A stretch of 8,474 nucleotides of DNA, from NCBI GenBank assembly GCA_963660385.1, contig CAVKWQ010000063.1:1-8474 (forward strand), written 5' to 3'. A program made the position numbers and the translations under genes. The notes beneath the pieces are model-generated. The model was not told the DNA's origin. It did not search any database and saw nothing but the letters and a program-made list of their open reading frames with translations. Shown here one piece after another: positions 7,048-8,474 of the stretch; position 1 is the first letter of the stretch, and the number at the start of each line of letters is the position of its first letter. Source of the DNA: Avelusimicrobium sp963660385 (GTDB taxonomy: Bacteria > Elusimicrobiota > Elusimicrobia > Elusimicrobiales > Elusimicrobiaceae).

Positions 7048-7068
7048 ACTAAAACACTCGGGGATGAC
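7037..7068. repeat. Palindromic repeat, copy F (complete)
   Basis: This is the cleanest copy: ACAG, then stem ATCCCCGA (7041-7048) with TCGGGGAT (7058-7065), 8 bp and perfect, a 9-nt loop, and GAC to the right. It ends the second tandem unit. Confidence 0.8.
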
Positions 7069-7071
7069 AAT

Positions 7072-7091
7072 AAGGAAAAAGCATTTTCCTT
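7072..7091. repeat. AT-rich hairpin
   Basis: AAGGAAAA (7072-7079) pairs perfectly with TTTTCCTT (7084-7091) around a 4-nt loop, AGCA. It lies between palindromic copies F and G and has a different sequence type. It could be a transcription pause or terminator structure, though no long T run follows. Confidence 0.5.
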
Positions 7092-7097
7092 TTAGGT

Positions 7098-7128
7098 GTC
7101 ATTCCCGAAGGTCGTAGTCGGGAATCCG
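7098..7128. repeat. Palindromic repeat, copy G
   Basis: GTC is followed by stem ATTCCCGA (7101-7108) with TCGGGAAT (7118-7125), 8 bp and perfect, then CCG. Its loop AGGTCGTAG nearly matches the loop of copy J. The GTC side is on the left, so it is inverted relative to copy F. Confidence 0.75.
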
Positions 7129-7151
7129 TTGTTTGTCGTGGTTGTTCTCTT

Positions 7152-7209
7152 ACGAAAAGACAGATCCCCGCACCCTGCGGAACACCAATTCCTCGGAAAC
7201 GACGACAAC
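7152..7209. repeat. Palindromic repeat, copy H, degenerate
   Basis: The leader TACGAAAAG and left arm ACAGATCCCCG (7160-7170) are followed by CACCCTGCGG as in copy E. The right arm is eroded to CTCGGAAACGACGAC (7192-7206), aligning with the usual CTCGGGGATGACGAC. A small hairpin CCGCA/TGCGG (7168-7172, 7176-7180) remains. Confidence 0.55.
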
Positions 7210-7230
7210 AACACAATAAAAAACAAGGAC

Positions 7231-7268
7231 GTCGTTCTGAACTGGCGGCCCGCAGGGCTTTCAGGACC
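7231..7268. repeat. Palindromic repeat, copy I
   Basis: GTC is followed by stem GTTCTGAA (7234-7241) with TTCAGGAC (7260-7267), 8 pairs including one G-T wobble. The loop carries GGCGGCCCGCAGGG (7244-7257), identical to that in copy D about 7 kb away, although the two stems differ. Confidence 0.7.
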
Positions 7269-7294
7269 TACTGATTGTGTAGTTAGTCATTGTC

Positions 7295-7325
7295 GTCATC
7301 CTGGAAAGTCGTAGTCCAGTATGAC
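7295..7325. repeat. Palindromic repeat, copy J, terminator-like on plus strand
   Basis: GTCATCCTGGA (7295-7305) pairs with TCCAGTATGAC (7315-7325), 11 bp with one C/A mismatch. The loop is AAGTCGTAG. CTC and then a six-T run follow on the plus strand, so it could terminate plus-strand transcription. Both outer arms carry the GTC/GAC end, making this the most symmetric copy. Confidence 0.7.
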
Positions 7326-7369
7326 CTCTTTTTTATACTGCATACGGTGCGCCTCGTCCCCTTAAACGC

Positions 7370-7401
7370 AAACAGGCCGTTCCAAAAGGAACGGCCTGTT
7401 T
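7370..7401 (-). terminator. Intrinsic terminator of the Cys-rich gene
   Basis: A perfect 14-bp stem (7370-7383 with 7388-7401), GC-rich at its core, has a four-base loop. It begins 25 nt beyond the stop codon at 7427. The T content after it on the minus strand is modest (TTTGCGTTTAA). Because the stem ends in A/T pairs it may work in both directions. Confidence 0.8.
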
Positions 7402-7426
7402 GATACAAAAGTTTAACAACTATTTA

Positions 7427-8474
7427 TTAATAACCGTAACTGCCATAGCCACCGTAGCCACCATAACCGCCACTGCAACTATTGCCGTAGGCTGAACCAG
7501 CGCACACATTACTATTGCTCTTAGCATAACTGGAACAAATATAACCAGAAACACTCGCATAACCAACAGCAGTACAACTTGAACCAGAACTAGAAGTACA
7601 CTTATAAGTACCAGCACCGCTGCAACTGGTTGAAGAACAACAACTGACTGACGAACAACCGCTAGTTACACAAGAACCCGCAGATACCCCAGAACAAGTA
7701 ATACTGCCGCCACCCCCCAGATCAGCACATATGTGACCGGATGGGCAAGGATCCCCATAACCACTAGCAGTAGTACCAGTTCCGGTTACTTCCACGATGG
7801 TCCATCCCTCGCATTTATAACTGGAACTTGATATCGTTTCAGAATTTACGCTTGGTATATTTGTTACACAGCCCACTCCACCACGAGAACAAATGTCGTC
7901 GGCCGCATTCTGATCAGAGCAAATTTGTGTAACCTGCGTTCCCATTACTGGCCCCCTATCACAACCACACCCACACATTGCGGAATCACCCGAGTAATAT
8001 GCGCCATAGCCAGTGCTAAACACATAAAAGGTTGCAGACTGAGCGGAGCCTGAGTTGGAACTGCCGCCACCGCCACTGCTACCGCATTGGGAAGAAGATC
8101 TTACACTGCAATCTCCCCAATCTTCTGTTTTCCACTCACCATTAGTTTGGTCGCACTCTACTTTACGGCTTCTCGTGCCACACCGATTACAGGTTTCACT
8201 TTTTTTGGGTTCCTTGGCAGCGTCGCAGGAGCAAGTAGCCGAACTAGAACAGGTACTCCACGAACTCCAAGTGCCCGTAGTCGTATCGCAGGTTCTCGTT
8301 TGCGTGCCGCCGTTATTACACCCGCAGGTTTGTGTAGGCTCGCCAATACAGGGAATCTCCGGTATCTCTGCCGAGCATTCTGTTCCGGCCGAATAATCGG
8401 ACAACGCCACCAACTCCGAGCACAAAGGATAATTTTTATTGAGTTTCGCGCATTGTTCCGCGCTATCACAGCAC
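7427..8474 (-). CDS. Cys-rich protein with TSP1-like repeats, 5' end missing
   Basis: The reading frame is open to the right edge (first full codon at 8473; 348 residues visible), so the true start lies outside. A TTG at 8425 could be mistaken for a start, but it lacks a Shine-Dalgarno and the upstream codons continue the same Cys-rich style. 37 of 348 residues are Cys. Numbering from 8473: about 50-130 holds two related units resembling thrombospondin type 1 repeats, GGTQTRTCD (55-63) with WSSWSTC (69-75), then GTRSRKVECD (99-108) with WKTEDWGDC (114-122). A Gly/Ser linker follows (131-146), then CGCGC (167-171), a Ser/Cys-rich part (240-335) and a Gly/Tyr tail GGYGGYGGYGSYGY (335-348). It is probably exported and disulfide-bonded; an N-terminal signal or prepilin leader would lie outside the window. 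Function is not recognised; a surface adhesin or pilin-like protein is a guess. Confidence 0.8.
   Translation of the reverse strand, partial: CCDSAEQCAKLNKNYPLCSELVALSDYSAGTECSAEIPEIPCIGEPTQTCGCNNGGTQTRTCDTTTGTWSSWSTCSSSATCSCDAAKEPKKSETCNRCGTRSRKVECDQTNGEWKTEDWGDCSVRSSSQCGSSGGGGSSNSGSAQSATFYVFSTGYGAYYSGDSAMCGCGCDRGPVMGTQVTQICSDQNAADDICSRGGVGCVTNIPSVNSETISSSSYKCEGWTIVEVTGTGTTASGYGDPCPSGHICADLGGGGSITCSGVSAGSCVTSGCSSVSCCSSTSCSGAGTYKCTSSSGSSCTAVGYASVSGYICSSYAKSNSNVCAGSAYGNSCSGGYGGYGGYGSYGY

Noticed and set aside
7096..7314. Plus-strand open frame of 72 codons
   Set aside because: It is built from palindromic copies G, H, I and J, without a ribosome binding site or recognisable protein features.
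7427..7700. The Ser/Cys/Gly-rich C-terminus as low-complexity non-coding DNA
   Set aside because: The frame is uninterrupted for 348 codons, has TSP1-like units upstream and is followed by a proper terminator, so it is a real coding region.
8423..8425. TTG as start of the Cys-rich gene
   Set aside because: The frame stays open to the window edge with upstream codons of the same Cys-rich type, and no Shine-Dalgarno precedes the TTG.

Overview
The window carries a compact five-gene operon on the minus strand, the 3' part of a sixth minus-strand gene, and two gene-free stretches (1-381 and about 6807-7426) filled with small palindromic repeats. There are no tRNAs, rRNAs, CRISPR arrays or transposase genes. 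The organism looks like a fermenting anaerobe with a mid-GC genome: it has a clostridial-style acyl-CoA dehydrogenase/EtfB/EtfA set and a Cys-rich, probably exported protein. Together with the repeat-filled intergenic DNA this would fit an uncultured gut bacterium such as an Elusimicrobiota member. That placement is a low-confidence inference; no phylogenetic marker is present.

On the minus strand the genes run from high to low coordinates. First comes a partial Cys-rich protein with thrombospondin-type-1-like repeats and a Gly/Tyr tail (beginning beyond the right edge, ending at 7427, followed by a hairpin terminator at 7370-7401). After a repeat-rich intergenic stretch the operon starts at an extended -10 promoter (6813-6821) only 6 nt from an ATG. 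Its genes are a secreted TPR plus SpoIID/LytB-like protein (4659-6806), a GT4-type glycosyltransferase (3420-4658), an acyl-CoA dehydrogenase (2185-3420), etfB (1381-2178) and etfA (382-1368). It closes with a strong intrinsic terminator at 320-357. The gene junctions are 0 nt, a 1-nt overlap, 6 nt and 12 nt, so co-transcription is very likely.

The last three genes form a complete functional unit: EtfB and EtfA form the FAD-carrying electron-transfer flavoprotein that exchanges electrons with the acyl-CoA dehydrogenase. The first two genes point to the cell envelope. Why an envelope pair and a redox trio share one transcript is not explained by the sequence.

The points most worth following up are: a family of about ten hairpin repeats whose stem sequences differ between copies while base pairing is kept; a SpoIID-like domain whose expected catalytic Glu is Arg and whose conserved GHG histidine is Leu; a promoter layout predicting a leaderless mRNA; and the cysteine-loaded (37 of 348 residues) surface-type protein at the right edge.
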